This document shows, one piece after another, positions 7,245 through 15,055 of a DNA stretch of 25,655 nt. Origin of the DNA: a virus; IMG/VR virus record IMGVR_UViG_3300036719_001933, positions 1 through 25,655 of that record, one strand, 5' to 3'. The notes below the pieces were generated by a model, which did no database searches, was not told where the DNA came from, and saw nothing but the letters and a program-made list of their open reading frames with translations. Numbering within the stretch: the stretch's first letter is position 1; the number at the start of each line of letters is the position of its first letter. The translations under genes were made by a program, and so were the position numbers.

Positions 7245-8603
7245 ATGAATACCCCGCTGGTCACCAAGAACCGCGCGGCGAACGAGCTGCGCGCGCAGGC
7301 GCAGAAGCTCCGCGCCGAGCTGATGGACCCCGCCGTCACGCTGACGGTGGACGAGGTGAAGAACCGCACGGACGCCATCATGGCGTTGGAGCAGCGCGCG
7401 CAGGCCGCCGCCGAGTTCACGCCGGACGCCGAGATCGACCGGCAGGGCGGGGACACCGGCCTCACCCGCATCGACGCGGGCGGGCAGCCCGAGCGCACGG
7501 AGTTCCGCGGCATGGCCGACGCCATGGCCGATGTCCGCAAGGTGCTGGTCAACCACTTCCCCACGCTGGGCGCCTACATCCGCGCGGCGGCGCGCGGCAC
7601 GAAGGACCCGCGTCAGGTGGAGGGGCTTCGCAAGGTGGCGGAGATGACGCGCACCATCACCGGCTCAACGGCCGGTGGGGAGTTCCTGCTTCCGCTGACG
7701 CAGGTGCCCGAGATTTTCTCGGTGTCCAACGCGCAGCCCGGCATCTTCCAGTACGCCCGCCGCTACAACGTGCCGGGCCGCTCGCTCCGCATCCCGTATC
7801 TGATTCAGGACGAGGGGACCACCACCCTAAACCGCCCGATGGCCGGTAAGATCGCCAACGTGACCATCGTGGGCGAGGGCTCGACCAAGCCGGAGCGCGA
7901 GCCGCAGTTCGGCCAGCGGCTGCTGGAGATCTACAAGTACGCCGCCATCACCGAGTTTGGTGACGAAATCCTCGGCGATGACTTTACGGGCGAGCTGCCC
8001 AGCGAGGTCACCACCGCGGTGGGTGGGCAGATCATCAACAAGCTCAACGAGGATCTGACCATCGACGGCACGGGCTCGTCCCAGCCGCTCGGCGCGCTCA
8101 ACACCAACAACGGCTCGCTGATCGCGGTCAATCGGACCACGGCCAACAGCTTCGTGGCGGCGGACGCGTTCAAGATGTACGAGCGGCACACGGTCGGTCC
8201 GCGCTCGGTGTGGATGGTGTCGCGCCGCGTGCTGGCGCAGCTCTTCGCCCTCCAGGCGACCAACAACACCATGGTCACCTGGATCAGCAACCTGCGCGAC
8301 ACGCCGCAGATGCTGCTGCTGGGGCTGCCGGTGATCGTCACCGACCTGCTCAACACGCTGGGCAGCCGCGCCGACGTGGCGCTCGTCAACGGCGACTTCT
8401 ACGCGATGGGGCTGCGACAGGCCCTGACCGTCGAGTCGTCCATCCACGTCAAGTTCGTGCAGGACATCACCACGTACCGCTTTCTGGCGCGTGGCGGTGG
8501 CATCCCGATCCCCACCTCCACCTACGCCTACAAGACGGTGGCGGGCGTGAAGGTGGACGCGCACAGCCCCTTCGTGGTGCTGGATGTCCCGGCCAGCTCC
8601 TAA
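7245..8603 (+). CDS. HK97-fold major capsid protein
   Basis: A 452-residue protein from ATG 7245, preceded by GAGG at 7236-7239; the frame extends upstream but overlaps the protease gene. Residues about 10-60 are charged and helical (coiled-coil-like) and, with the next 70 residues, look like the delta scaffolding domain removed by the protease. The shell domain begins near residue 135 (ITGSTAGGEFLLP). It includes segments typical of the family, such as VGEGSTKPERE, the ITEFGDEILGDD segment, TIDGTGSSQPLGAL, a long P-domain helix region and ALVNGDFYAMGLRQ. No separate scaffold gene is seen, in line with an HK97-like delta-domain strategy. The protein forms the icosahedral shell. Confidence 0.95.
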   Translation: MNTPLVTKNRAANELRAQAQKLRAELMDPAVTLTVDEVKNRTDAIMALEQRAQAAAEFTPDAEIDRQGGDTGLTRIDAGGQPERTEFRGMADAMADVRKVLVNHFPTLGAYIRAAARGTKDPRQVEGLRKVAEMTRTITGSTAGGEFLLPLTQVPEIFSVSNAQPGIFQYARRYNVPGRSLRIPYLIQDEGTTTLNRPMAGKIANVTIVGEGSTKPEREPQFGQRLLEIYKYAAITEFGDEILGDDFTGELPSEVTTAVGGQIINKLNEDLTIDGTGSSQPLGALNTNNGSLIAVNRTTANSFVAADAFKMYERHTVGPRSVWMVSRRVLAQLFALQATNNTMVTWISNLRDTPQMLLLGLPVIVTDLLNTLGSRADVALVNGDFYAMGLRQALTVESSIHVKFVQDITTYRFLARGGGIPIPTSTYAYKTVAGVKVDAHSPFVVLDVPASS

Positions 8604-9957
8604 GCTGACCCGTAGCAAGGCCACGGCCGCAGGGGCGCTCCCCCCTGCGGCTGCGGCCGTGCCTGCCCCCGCGACGGCGCGCGTCATGGCGATTCAGCCA
8701 TGCCTCATCGCGGGCGTCCGGCGCGAGGCGCGGGAGATGTTTGAGGTGCCCGCCGACCGGGTGAACGACTTCGTCCGCTTCGGGCTAGTGCTGTCGCACC
8801 CGCTGGCGGGGATGATGGGCGAGCAGATGCAGGCCGCATGGCGCGAGGCTGCGACCCAGATGCGGCCCGGGCTGGACGACAACACGCTCGTGGTGGATGA
8901 CGCCACCGTCGCGCAGCTTTGGGCGGGACCGGGGCGGCTCTTGTCCCCGCCCGAGGTGCCTGAGCAGTACACGGCTGCGGAGCCGACCGAGGGGGCGCTG
9001 CGCGTACTCCAGGTGACCGAGTACGACCCCGGCAGCTCGGTCTACCGCTACCATTCCGCGGCCAACACCGCACCCGGCGTGCTGTCTGCGCTGGTGCGCT
9101 TCGACTATAGCAACCCGCATAGCCATTGGCGGCAATGGGACGGGGACGCCCACCGAACCACGGTGGACGTGCTGGCCGCGACGGCCGACGTGCTGCACGT
9201 CCACATGGACTACCGCGGGTTGTTTCAGCGCCTGCGCGTGGCCCCGACCGACCGGCAGCGGGTGGCGATCACCTATCATGGCAGCCTGCCACCGGGCGAC
9301 CCGCGCGTGACCTACCGCGACAAGGACACGGACAGCAAGCTGGGCGCGCTGGTGTTCGGCGCGCGGCCCTACCACCACCGGCACGGCGTGGAGCATTGGC
9401 TGCCAATCCCCATGCCGGTCGCCAACTACCAGGCGCTGCGGGCCAGCGTGACGCGCCATCCCCTGCCGTGGGAGGGCGGGCGACTGCGGATCGCGCACAG
9501 CCCCACGAAGCGGGCGATCAAGGGGACGGACGACTTCCTCTCCGTGGTCGGCTACCTCAAGGACTACGGCCTGCCCGTGGAGCCGGTGCTGATCGAGGAC
9601 ATGAGCCACGGCGAGGCGCTGGAGCTCAAGGCCACCTGCCATGTGGTGTTTGACTCGTTCTGGCTGGGGATGCAAGGCAGCGGGCTAGAGGGCGCGGCGA
9701 TGGGGCTGCCCGTCATCGCGGGCGACCACGGCGCGGTGGCGGACCTAGAGCGGCTTGGCATCCCGTGCCCGTGGACTTTTGGCGACACGCGCGAAGAGCT
9801 GCGCGAGGCCGTGCGGCGGCTGTGCGTTGACAGCGGCTTCTACGCGGCCGAGGCCCAGCGGGTGCATGATTACACCGTAGCCCACCACGACTACCCGGTG
9901 GTGGGTGTTAAGTACGCCCGACTTCTGCGCGAGGCTGTCCGTGGCGCTGCCGACTAG
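8584..9957 (+). CDS. Glycosyltransferase (GT-B, GT4-like) with a head-protein-like N-terminal segment
   Basis: A 457-residue protein. Residues 1-34 are Ala/Pro-rich. Residues 35-70 (PCLIAGVRREAREMFEVPAD, then VNDFVRFGLVL) resemble the short beta segment of small phage head proteins found after capsid genes. From about 139 a GT-B glycosyltransferase follows: LRVLQVTEYDPGSSVYRY opens the first Rossmann domain, and the second has LRIAHSPTKRAIKGTDDF near 301-318. The donor-site SGLEGAAMGLPVIAG at 366-380 has E369 where GT4 enzymes keep a catalytic/donor glutamate. It would transfer a sugar from a nucleotide donor; the acceptor is unknown. ATG 8584 overlaps the capsid gene by 20 bases. ATG 8686 is an alternative start and would leave the hairpin in a gap. 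Its place between capsid and connector genes suggests a virion protein target (inference). Confidence 0.8.
   Translation: MSRPAPKLTRSKATAAGALPPAAAAVPAPATARVMAIQPCLIAGVRREAREMFEVPADRVNDFVRFGLVLSHPLAGMMGEQMQAAWREAATQMRPGLDDNTLVVDDATVAQLWAGPGRLLSPPEVPEQYTAAEPTEGALRVLQVTEYDPGSSVYRYHSAANTAPGVLSALVRFDYSNPHSHWRQWDGDAHRTTVDVLAATADVLHVHMDYRGLFQRLRVAPTDRQRVAITYHGSLPPGDPRVTYRDKDTDSKLGALVFGARPYHHRHGVEHWLPIPMPVANYQALRASVTRHPLPWEGGRLRIAHSPTKRAIKGTDDFLSVVGYLKDYGLPVEPVLIEDMSHGEALELKATCHVVFDSFWLGMQGSGLEGAAMGLPVIAGDHGAVADLERLGIPCPWTFGDTREELREAVRRLCVDSGFYAAEAQRVHDYTVAHHDYPVVGVKYARLLREAVRGAAD
8622..8661 (+). promoter_or_regulatory. Strong GC-rich inverted repeat just after the capsid stop codon
   Basis: Bases 8627-8635 pair perfectly with 8642-8650 around a 6-base loop. 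The stem continues with 8622-8626 pairing to 8657-8661 across a 6-base bulge. The left arm can instead pair as an 11-bp perfect stem (8622-8632 with 8651-8661), because the right arm carries a CTGCGG direct repeat. It begins 19 bases after the capsid TAA. No T-run follows, so it is not a classical intrinsic terminator. It could be an attenuator or an mRNA-stabilising hairpin for the capsid message. It lies within the reading frame of the next gene if ATG 8584 is the true start, and upstream of that gene if ATG 8686 is used. Confidence 0.45.
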
Positions 9958-10501
9958 CACCGACCTGAAGGACTACCTGCGGATCGAAACCAACGCGGAG
10001 AACCCGCTGTTGGCCGCGCTGGTGGCGCGCGCGCAAGCCATGCTGGAGGGGTGGATCGACTGCCCGATCACGGCCGAGGCGCAGACGGCGGTGGACCGCG
10101 CCGAGTCGCTGGACGAGCCGGTGACCAGCTTGATCTTCCCGCGCCGTCCGATTGGCAGCGTGAGCATCACGGACGCCGAGGGCGGCACGGTGGACCCGAC
10201 CACGTATACCGTATACGGGGCGTCGGGCATGATCTACGCCAAGCCGCTGACGAGCTTTTATAACGGCCCCTACACCATCACGGCGCAGGTCGGGCTGTCG
10301 CTGCGCGCGGACTATGCGCGCATTGAGCCGCTGCTGACCGAAATGATTCTCGACCTTGCCGCCGACCTGTACCAGCGGCGGACCCCCGGCGCGGCCAGCG
10401 AAAAGGCCGCCGACACCACGATCACCTGGGACGCCAGCCGCGAGACGGTGGCGCGGGTGGTCAAGAGCCTGCGCCTGTTCCGGCTGGGGGTGGCCCAATG
10501 A
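9941..10501 (+). CDS. Head-tail connector protein (gp6-like family)
   Basis: A 186-residue protein from GTG 9941, with GAGG at 9931-9934 at good spacing; the frame has an earlier ATG at 9905 that lies deeper in the glycosyltransferase gene. It opens with the family's STDLKDYLRIETNAENPLLAALVARAQAMLEGWI, an acidic helical start found in HK97 gp6-like and phiE125 gp8-like adaptors, which form a ring under the portal. The middle is beta-rich (PRRPIGSVSITDAEGG) and the C-terminal half is helical (LTEMILDLAADLYQRR). It overlaps the glycosyltransferase stop by 17 bases and the next gene by 4. Position and size are as expected for the first connector. Confidence 0.85.
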   Translation: MALPTSTDLKDYLRIETNAENPLLAALVARAQAMLEGWIDCPITAEAQTAVDRAESLDEPVTSLIFPRRPIGSVSITDAEGGTVDPTTYTVYGASGMIYAKPLTSFYNGPYTITAQVGLSLRADYARIEPLLTEMILDLAADLYQRRTPGAASEKAADTTITWDASRETVARVVKSLRLFRLGVAQ

Positions 10502-10938
10502 CGATGGTGTCGGGGCGGCTCGACCAGCGGGTGAGCTTTTGGGCGCGCGAGGACGCGGGCGCGGATGGGTTTGTGCGCCCCGTGTTCGTCTATATGGGCA
10601 CCTACTGGGGCCGCATCGACCACACCGCGCAGACGCAGAACGTGGGCACCGAGCCACAGGCCGAAATCAACTATCGGTCCCCCGCGCGGGCCACGGTCGC
10701 GGACTATGTGGACGTGCCGCTCAACGGGCTGCTCAAGCTGGAGGGCGACCCAACCGCTTATTGGGTGCGGGGCGTCATCACGCAGCGCCAGCTGCGGTCG
10801 CAGCGCATCGACCTCGAGGTGGTGACCCCGCTGGAGACGGTCGAGTTTGTGGAGTTTGAGGGGCTGCCGACCACGGACGGCGTCCATCTGGTGACCACCG
10901 CCGAGTTTTCCACCGCCTTCGACGAGGCGTTCGCCTAA
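10498..10938 (+). CDS. Head-closure / head-tail joining protein
   Basis: A 146-residue protein. The start SGRLDQRVSFWAREDAGADGF followed by WGRIDHT matches the head-tail adaptor family (SPP1 gp16-like), small beta-barrel proteins that close the DNA-filled head below the connector ring. It begins in an ATGA overlap with the connector gene, and an ATG two codons later is an alternative start. About 30 C-terminal residues after LETVEF go beyond the usual barrel and are acidic (VEFEGL, FDEAFA). Gene order (connector, then closure) supports the call. In most siphoviruses the tail-completion gene comes next, but here it is 4.6 kb away. Confidence 0.8.
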   Translation: MTMVSGRLDQRVSFWAREDAGADGFVRPVFVYMGTYWGRIDHTAQTQNVGTEPQAEINYRSPARATVADYVDVPLNGLLKLEGDPTAYWVRGVITQRQLRSQRIDLEVVTPLETVEFVEFEGLPTTDGVHLVTTAEFSTAFDEAFA

Positions 10939-11492
10939 TGGCTGATACCCCGCGCACCCTATCCACGCTGATCGCGCAGCTTGCCGACAACACCAGCGGC
11001 AACATCACCGCACAGGTGGTTCGCGATATGCTGGTGTCGCTGTACCCGAGCCGCGGCCAACTCCAGCTCGCGCCGGGTGGCGCGGTCGCCACCACGTTCG
11101 CCAGCAGCGGTAGCTATACGCCGGTGCGCGGGACCACGGAGCTGGACACCGACGTGTGCAGTTCGTGTGTGTCGATGCCCGCCAGCGGGCAGCTCAAGTG
11201 GGAGAAGGGGTCCACGCACATCCTGAACGCGCAGGCCACCCTTGAGGTGCTGCCCGCGGCGAACAACAAGAAGTATACCTTTACGTTCGCCAAGAACGGC
11301 ATTGCGCTGCCCGACTTGGCGTTGCCCGCGTTCTATGGCAACTTGAGCGGCAACCCCGTGGGAGTGTACCTGTCCGGGCTGATCCCCATTGCCGAGGACG
11401 ACATCATCTCGGTGGTGGCCAAGAACGACACCGACACGACGGCAATCACCGCTTCCGTGCTGACGCTGGGCGGCGTCGGCTTCATGACCTAG
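10938..11492 (+). CDS. Putative virion surface protein with beta-rich C-terminal domain
   Basis: A 184-residue protein overlapping the previous stop by one base (TAATG). The first 35 residues (TLSTLIAQLADNTSGNITAQ, then VRDMLVSLYPSRG) are the kind of short helical N-terminal segment seen in many phage fibre and head-decoration proteins. The rest is predicted beta-strand-rich, with strands such as ILNAQATLEVL, KKYTFTFAKNGIAL and DIISVVAKNDT. This would fit a jelly-roll (TNF/C1q-like) trimer. Two cysteines (CSSC) lie mid-protein. I recognise the architecture, not a named family. Its position after the head-closure gene leaves open capsid, neck or tail attachment. Confidence 0.55.
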   Translation: MADTPRTLSTLIAQLADNTSGNITAQVVRDMLVSLYPSRGQLQLAPGGAVATTFASSGSYTPVRGTTELDTDVCSSCVSMPASGQLKWEKGSTHILNAQATLEVLPAANNKKYTFTFAKNGIALPDLALPAFYGNLSGNPVGVYLSGLIPIAEDDIISVVAKNDTDTTAITASVLTLGGVGFMT

Positions 11493-11498
11493 AGGAGA
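11493..11498 (+). promoter_or_regulatory. Strong Shine-Dalgarno (AGGAGA) for the 11504 gene
   Basis: AGGAGA lies just after the TAG stop at 11490-11492 and six to seven bases before ATG 11504. It is one of the few strong ribosome binding sites in the window, suggesting independent, fairly high initiation for this small gene. Confidence 0.7.
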
Positions 11499-11503
11499 CG
11501 ACT

Positions 11504-11848
11504 ATGGCACGCAAGGCGTTGGCGACGGGCACGCAGCTCCTGGCGGAGCGCACGATGGGGACGGTCATGCCGAGCGGCGAGGACGCCGTGACCTCGGTGG
11601 TCTTTGAGATCTTCAACGCGGCGGGCGGGTTCAGCATGATCCCCCGCGTGGATCTGGAGGAGGCGGCCCAGACGCCGTACAACGTGCTGTACTGGAACCT
11701 GCTCACGCAGGCGCCCATCGCGGCGGGCACGCCGATCACGGCGGCGGGGATCTACGCGGTGTACGCGCCGGGGTGCAAGGTGTACGCGGTGACGAGTGCG
11801 GGAACGGCCACCTGCGAGGTGCAGCGGGTGTACGGGCGGGCGTTCTGA
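11504..11848 (+). CDS. Small structural-type protein of unknown function
   Basis: A 114-residue protein with a strong ribosome binding site. I do not recognise a family. The sequence is mixed, with predicted beta strands such as GIYAVYAPGCKVYAVTSAGT and a hydrophobic segment around PYNVLYWNLLTQAPI. There is no signal peptide, membrane helix or catalytic motif. Two cysteines are at C91 and C103 or close to them. Its small size, good ribosome binding site and place between two putative surface proteins would suit a repeated virion component such as a decoration protein or an adaptor for the large adhesin next door. That is inference. Its stop overlaps the next start (TGATG). Confidence 0.55.
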   Translation: MARKALATGTQLLAERTMGTVMPSGEDAVTSVVFEIFNAAGGFSMIPRVDLEEAAQTPYNVLYWNLLTQAPIAAGTPITAAGIYAVYAPGCKVYAVTSAGTATCEVQRVYGRAF

Positions 11849-14163
11849 TGCTGGCGACGAACGCCGGGCTGTTGACGCCGATCCTTGGCGACCCGTCGCC
11901 GTGGAATCCGGAGCGCCTGTACATCAACGGCGAAGCGGGCGCATGGTACGACCCCGGCGACCTGACCGCCGAGAAGGTGGCGTGGCGGCGCAACCTGCTG
12001 ACGTGGTCGGAGCAGTTTGACAACGCGGCGTGGGTCAAAAGCAATGCTACAATCACAGGCAATGCAAGCATAGCGCCAGATGGTACGACAACGGCTGACA
12101 CGTTTGTCGAAAGCGTTGACGGCGCGCCTACCGCACATTTTGTATATCAACAGCCCTCGTTTGTGGCTGGGCAGCCGTACACCTACACGTTGTACGCCAA
12201 GGCCATAGCCTCTGATCGGCTTTTGCAGATTTACGCGCAAAGCAGCGGCGTGTTTGCGCGCGCTTCGTTCAACTTGAACACCGGGGCTGTTGTCAGCAAC
12301 GATGCTGGCTCCGCTGCGATCACGGCTGTTGGCAGTGGATGGTATCGGTTGACTGTCAGCGGCACGCCAACTACCACGGGTGGCGGGTTTGTTTTCATTG
12401 TGTCCAAAAACAGCAGTAATTTGGACTACACGGGCAACGGGTCGCAGGTGGCGTCCATCTGGGGTGCGATGCTCAACCCCGGCACCGTGGCCGAGTCGTA
12501 CCAGCGCATCACCGACTTCACCAGCGACTTCCTCGCCGCGTTTCCCACGCACGCGCTGTATCAGGACTCCGCGGGCACCACGCCCGTGACGGTGCTAGGC
12601 CAGCCGGTCGGGCTCGCGCTCGACAAGAGCCGGGGCGCGCTGGCGAATATCGGCGCAACGGTGCTGACCAACGGCGACTTCGCCAGCGGCACGGGGTGGA
12701 CGGCGGGCACGGGCTGGAGCATCGCGGCGGGCGTGGCGACCAAAACGGCGGGCACAGCGTCGGTGCTGTCGCAGGCGGTGACGCTGACGATCCCCGGCAC
12801 CTATCGGCTGGTGTACACCATGACGCGGTCGGCGGGCACGCTGACGCCGCGCATCACGGGCGGGACCACGGTGAGCGCCACGGCGCGGTCGGCCAGCGGG
12901 ACGTACACGGAATACGTCACCACGGTGACGGGCAACACCACGTTTGAGTTCAGCGCCGACGCCAGCTTTGCGGGCACGGTGGACGATGTGGCGTTGCAGC
13001 TCGTCCCCGGCGTCCACGCGATCCAGCCGACGAGCGCGAGCCGCCCCGCGCTGGACGCGCGCGTGAACCTGCTGACGTACAGCGAGCAGTTCGATAACGC
13101 GGCGTGGACGAAAACGAACGTATCGGTCACCGCCAACGCAGCAACGGCACCGGATGGCAGCACAACTGCTGACAGGGTTGTGCCATCGACCGGCAGCGTA
13201 GCGCAGCAACTGGTCCAAGGCTTTGCGGTCGGTGCCGTCGCGTACACGCAGAGCGTTTACGCCAAGGTCGGGACGTATCAATTCATCCAGTTCAACAACT
13301 CGCAGTCTGGCACAGAGTTCGTCAACTTCGACGTAGCGACGGGCTCGGTGGGCACGGTTGGCGGAAGCGCCGTTGCGGCTATCGAAAACGTCGGCAACGG
13401 CTGGTATCGCTGCACCGTGACCTACTCGGCGTTCACCGCTGCCACCGTCAACTTTCGCTGGCAGGTAGTGGGTTCCGCCACGGCGACCCGCGCGCAGGCG
13501 TTTGCCGGTGACGGCACCAACGGTGTGTTGATGTGGGGCGCGGACCTGCGCCTCGCCACCGACGCCGCGTACCCGTACCAGCGCGTGGTCACCGCGACGG
13601 ACTACGCGGACGTGGGCGTGCCGCGCAGCTTCCTGCACGACGGGTTCGACGACAGCAGCTACACGGCCAGCAGCCTGGACCTGAGCGGCACGGACAAGGT
13701 GACCGTGTGGGCGGGGGTGTACAAAAACAGCGATGCGGCGTTCGGCGTTTTGGCAGAATTGACGGCAAACGCTGGATCAAACAACGGTGGCCTTGCGGTG
13801 ATAGCCCCCGGTAATAGCCCGACACGCTACCAATGGGTGTCGCGTGGCACCGCAGCGGCTTCCGCGGTTACGAGCAGCGCAAGTTTTTCTGCTCCGCATT
13901 CTGCTGTTTTTTCTGGTGTTGGCGATATTGCGGCAGATGTGTGTGCGCTGCGAATTAACGGCGCGCAGGTCGCGACGGACAGCACCGATCAGGGCACCGG
14001 CAACTACGCCAACGCCGTGCTGTACATGGGCCGCCGCAACAACACCAGTAACCCGCTCAACGGCAAGGTCTACTGCATCATCATCCGTGGCGGCGTGACG
14101 GACGCAGCCACGCTGGCCCTCACCGAGCGGTACGTCGGCTCCCGCATGGGGATCGTCCTGTGA
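11848..14163 (+). CDS. Large adhesin-like virion protein with duplicated carbohydrate-binding-like modules and a LamG/ConA-like C-terminus
   Basis: A 771-residue protein from ATG 11848 (TGATG overlap). Residues 1-48 (LYINGEAGAWYDPGDLT) resemble the start of known phage fibre-like proteins. Module A begins at residue 49 (NLLTWSEQFDNAAWVKS) and ends near 218. Module B begins at 407 (NLLTYSEQFDNAAWTKT) and ends near 580; the two share the order SEQFDNAAW, APDGxTTAD, GWYRxTV, WGAxL and YQR. Between them are ALYQDSAGTTPVTVLGQPVG and a third beta-sandwich (272-390) starting TNGDFASGTGWTAGTGW. The final 180 residues look like a concanavalin/LamG-type fold (LDLSGTDKVTVWAGVY, VLYMGRRNNTSNPLNGKV). Such modules usually bind glycans, so receptor or surface binding is likely. 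Stretches at about 12040-12430 and 13730-13940 are clearly less GC-rich than the surroundings, suggesting module exchange. Confidence 0.75.
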   Translation: MLATNAGLLTPILGDPSPWNPERLYINGEAGAWYDPGDLTAEKVAWRRNLLTWSEQFDNAAWVKSNATITGNASIAPDGTTTADTFVESVDGAPTAHFVYQQPSFVAGQPYTYTLYAKAIASDRLLQIYAQSSGVFARASFNLNTGAVVSNDAGSAAITAVGSGWYRLTVSGTPTTTGGGFVFIVSKNSSNLDYTGNGSQVASIWGAMLNPGTVAESYQRITDFTSDFLAAFPTHALYQDSAGTTPVTVLGQPVGLALDKSRGALANIGATVLTNGDFASGTGWTAGTGWSIAAGVATKTAGTASVLSQAVTLTIPGTYRLVYTMTRSAGTLTPRITGGTTVSATARSASGTYTEYVTTVTGNTTFEFSADASFAGTVDDVALQLVPGVHAIQPTSASRPALDARVNLLTYSEQFDNAAWTKTNVSVTANAATAPDGSTTADRVVPSTGSVAQQLVQGFAVGAVAYTQSVYAKVGTYQFIQFNNSQSGTEFVNFDVATGSVGTVGGSAVAAIENVGNGWYRCTVTYSAFTAATVNFRWQVVGSATATRAQAFAGDGTNGVLMWGADLRLATDAAYPYQRVVTATDYADVGVPRSFLHDGFDDSSYTASSLDLSGTDKVTVWAGVYKNSDAAFGVLAELTANAGSNNGGLAVIAPGNSPTRYQWVSRGTAAASAVTSSASFSAPHSAVFSGVGDIAADVCALRINGAQVATDSTDQGTGNYANAVLYMGRRNNTSNPLNGKVYCIIIRGGVTDAATLALTERYVGSRMGIVL

Positions 14164-14597
14164 GCGACCTGTTCCGCACCTTCATCGTCCCCGCCGCCCA
14201 CGCCGACCTCGCCCGCGCCCTGTGCGCGCTGGAGGCCGGGGGCGCGGGGATGTTCACCACGGGCCTGTCGGCTGACGGCACGGAGCCCGCGACGCACTAC
14301 GTCTCGACCGGGCAGGTGCCGGGGCCGCTGGGGATGGCCGCGCCGTGCGCCGTGTGGGAGTTGGACGCGGAGGGCGCGTGGGTGGAGGTAAGCCGCGAGC
14401 CGGGCAACCCTGCTGCCGTCTACGCCGCCTCGCAGGCCGCTGACCCGCCGGTGGCCTGCACGCTGGCGGACATCGAAACCCTGTTCCTGGCGTCCGACAT
14501 CACCGCGCAGGAGCCGTTTACCGCGTGCGGGCGGCTGGGGCTCCGCATCGTCACGCCGCCGGAGCCCACGGCTACCCCCGCCAAGGCCAAGCGGTGA
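14160..14597 (+). CDS. Small protein of unknown function beside the adhesin
   Basis: A 145-residue protein from GTG 14160, overlapping the adhesin stop by 4 bases (GTGA). I cannot name the family. The N-terminus SDLFRTFIVPAAHADLARAL looks amphipathic and helical. The middle contains GMFTTGLSADGTEPATHYVS, and the C-terminal 12 residues are basic and Ala/Pro-rich (TPAKAKR), probably disordered. There is no signal peptide or membrane segment. Coupled translation with the adhesin suggests it acts with it, for example as an assembly chaperone or attachment partner, but nothing in the sequence proves this. Confidence 0.55.
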   Translation: MSDLFRTFIVPAAHADLARALCALEAGGAGMFTTGLSADGTEPATHYVSTGQVPGPLGMAAPCAVWELDAEGAWVEVSREPGNPAAVYAASQAADPPVACTLADIETLFLASDITAQEPFTACGRLGLRIVTPPEPTATPAKAKR

Positions 14598-15055
14598 CAC
14601 GCAAAGCCTTCCCGATCCCCGCCGCGGTCGGTGCCGTCGCCATGGCGCTGCTGGCGGGGTGGGGGCTGGCCGAGTACACGCAGCGCACCGATCCGGCGCT
14701 AGGCGGGCGCGCGCCGTGGACCCCGCCGACGTGGGCGGAAGCCGATTACCTGGCGATGTGCCGCGAGTCGCGCGCGTGCGTGCGCAGCTTTACCGACATC
14801 CGCTGGTACTGGCTGGACGCCGACACGCTGCCGCGCGCCATCTGCCCGCAGGGGCGCGAGGTGTGGGGGTGCTTCGACGCCACGGCGGGCACCATCACGC
14901 TGGCCGGTCGGCACGTTCACGACTCAATCTTGATCCGGCACGAAATGCAGCACGCCGCGCTGGAGCGAGTGAACGCCAGTGCGCACCCGTGCCGGTGGTT
15001 TAACTGGCCCCGCCGCACGCTCTGGCTGGGCGTGGCGTGTGAGGGGGGCGCGTGA
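14594..15055 (+). CDS. Small membrane-anchored protein with HExxH zinc-metallopeptidase motif
   Basis: A 153-residue protein from GTG 14594 (GTGA overlap). Residues 1-4 are basic and residues 8-26 form a hydrophobic helix (IPAAVGAVAMALLAGWGLA), a membrane anchor or uncleaved signal. The body has six cysteines (56, 62, 84, 93, 133, 149), suiting a disulfide-bonded extracytoplasmic domain. The motif ILIRHEMQHAALE holds HEMQH at 116-120, an HExxH zincin site, and H131 eleven residues later could be a third zinc ligand. A peptidase acting in the periplasm or on the cell surface is the simplest reading, but the third ligand is not certain and the domain is short. It could help entry, lysis or processing of surface proteins. 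An in-frame ATG at 14525 would lie inside the previous gene and is less likely. Confidence 0.6.
   Translation: MTRKAFPIPAAVGAVAMALLAGWGLAEYTQRTDPALGGRAPWTPPTWAEADYLAMCRESRACVRSFTDIRWYWLDADTLPRAICPQGREVWGCFDATAGTITLAGRHVHDSILIRHEMQHAALERVNASAHPCRWFNWPRRTLWLGVACEGGA

Noticed and set aside
8548-8603. Possible frameshift making a capsid-glycosyltransferase fusion
   Set aside because: The glycosyltransferase frame is open only from 8551 and is +1 relative to the capsid. No known +1 slip site occurs in the overlap. Coupled re-initiation is simpler.
10209-10218. Perfect 10-base palindrome CCGTATACGG
   Set aside because: It is in the middle of the connector gene, short, and fully explained by codons. 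No second copy was seen.
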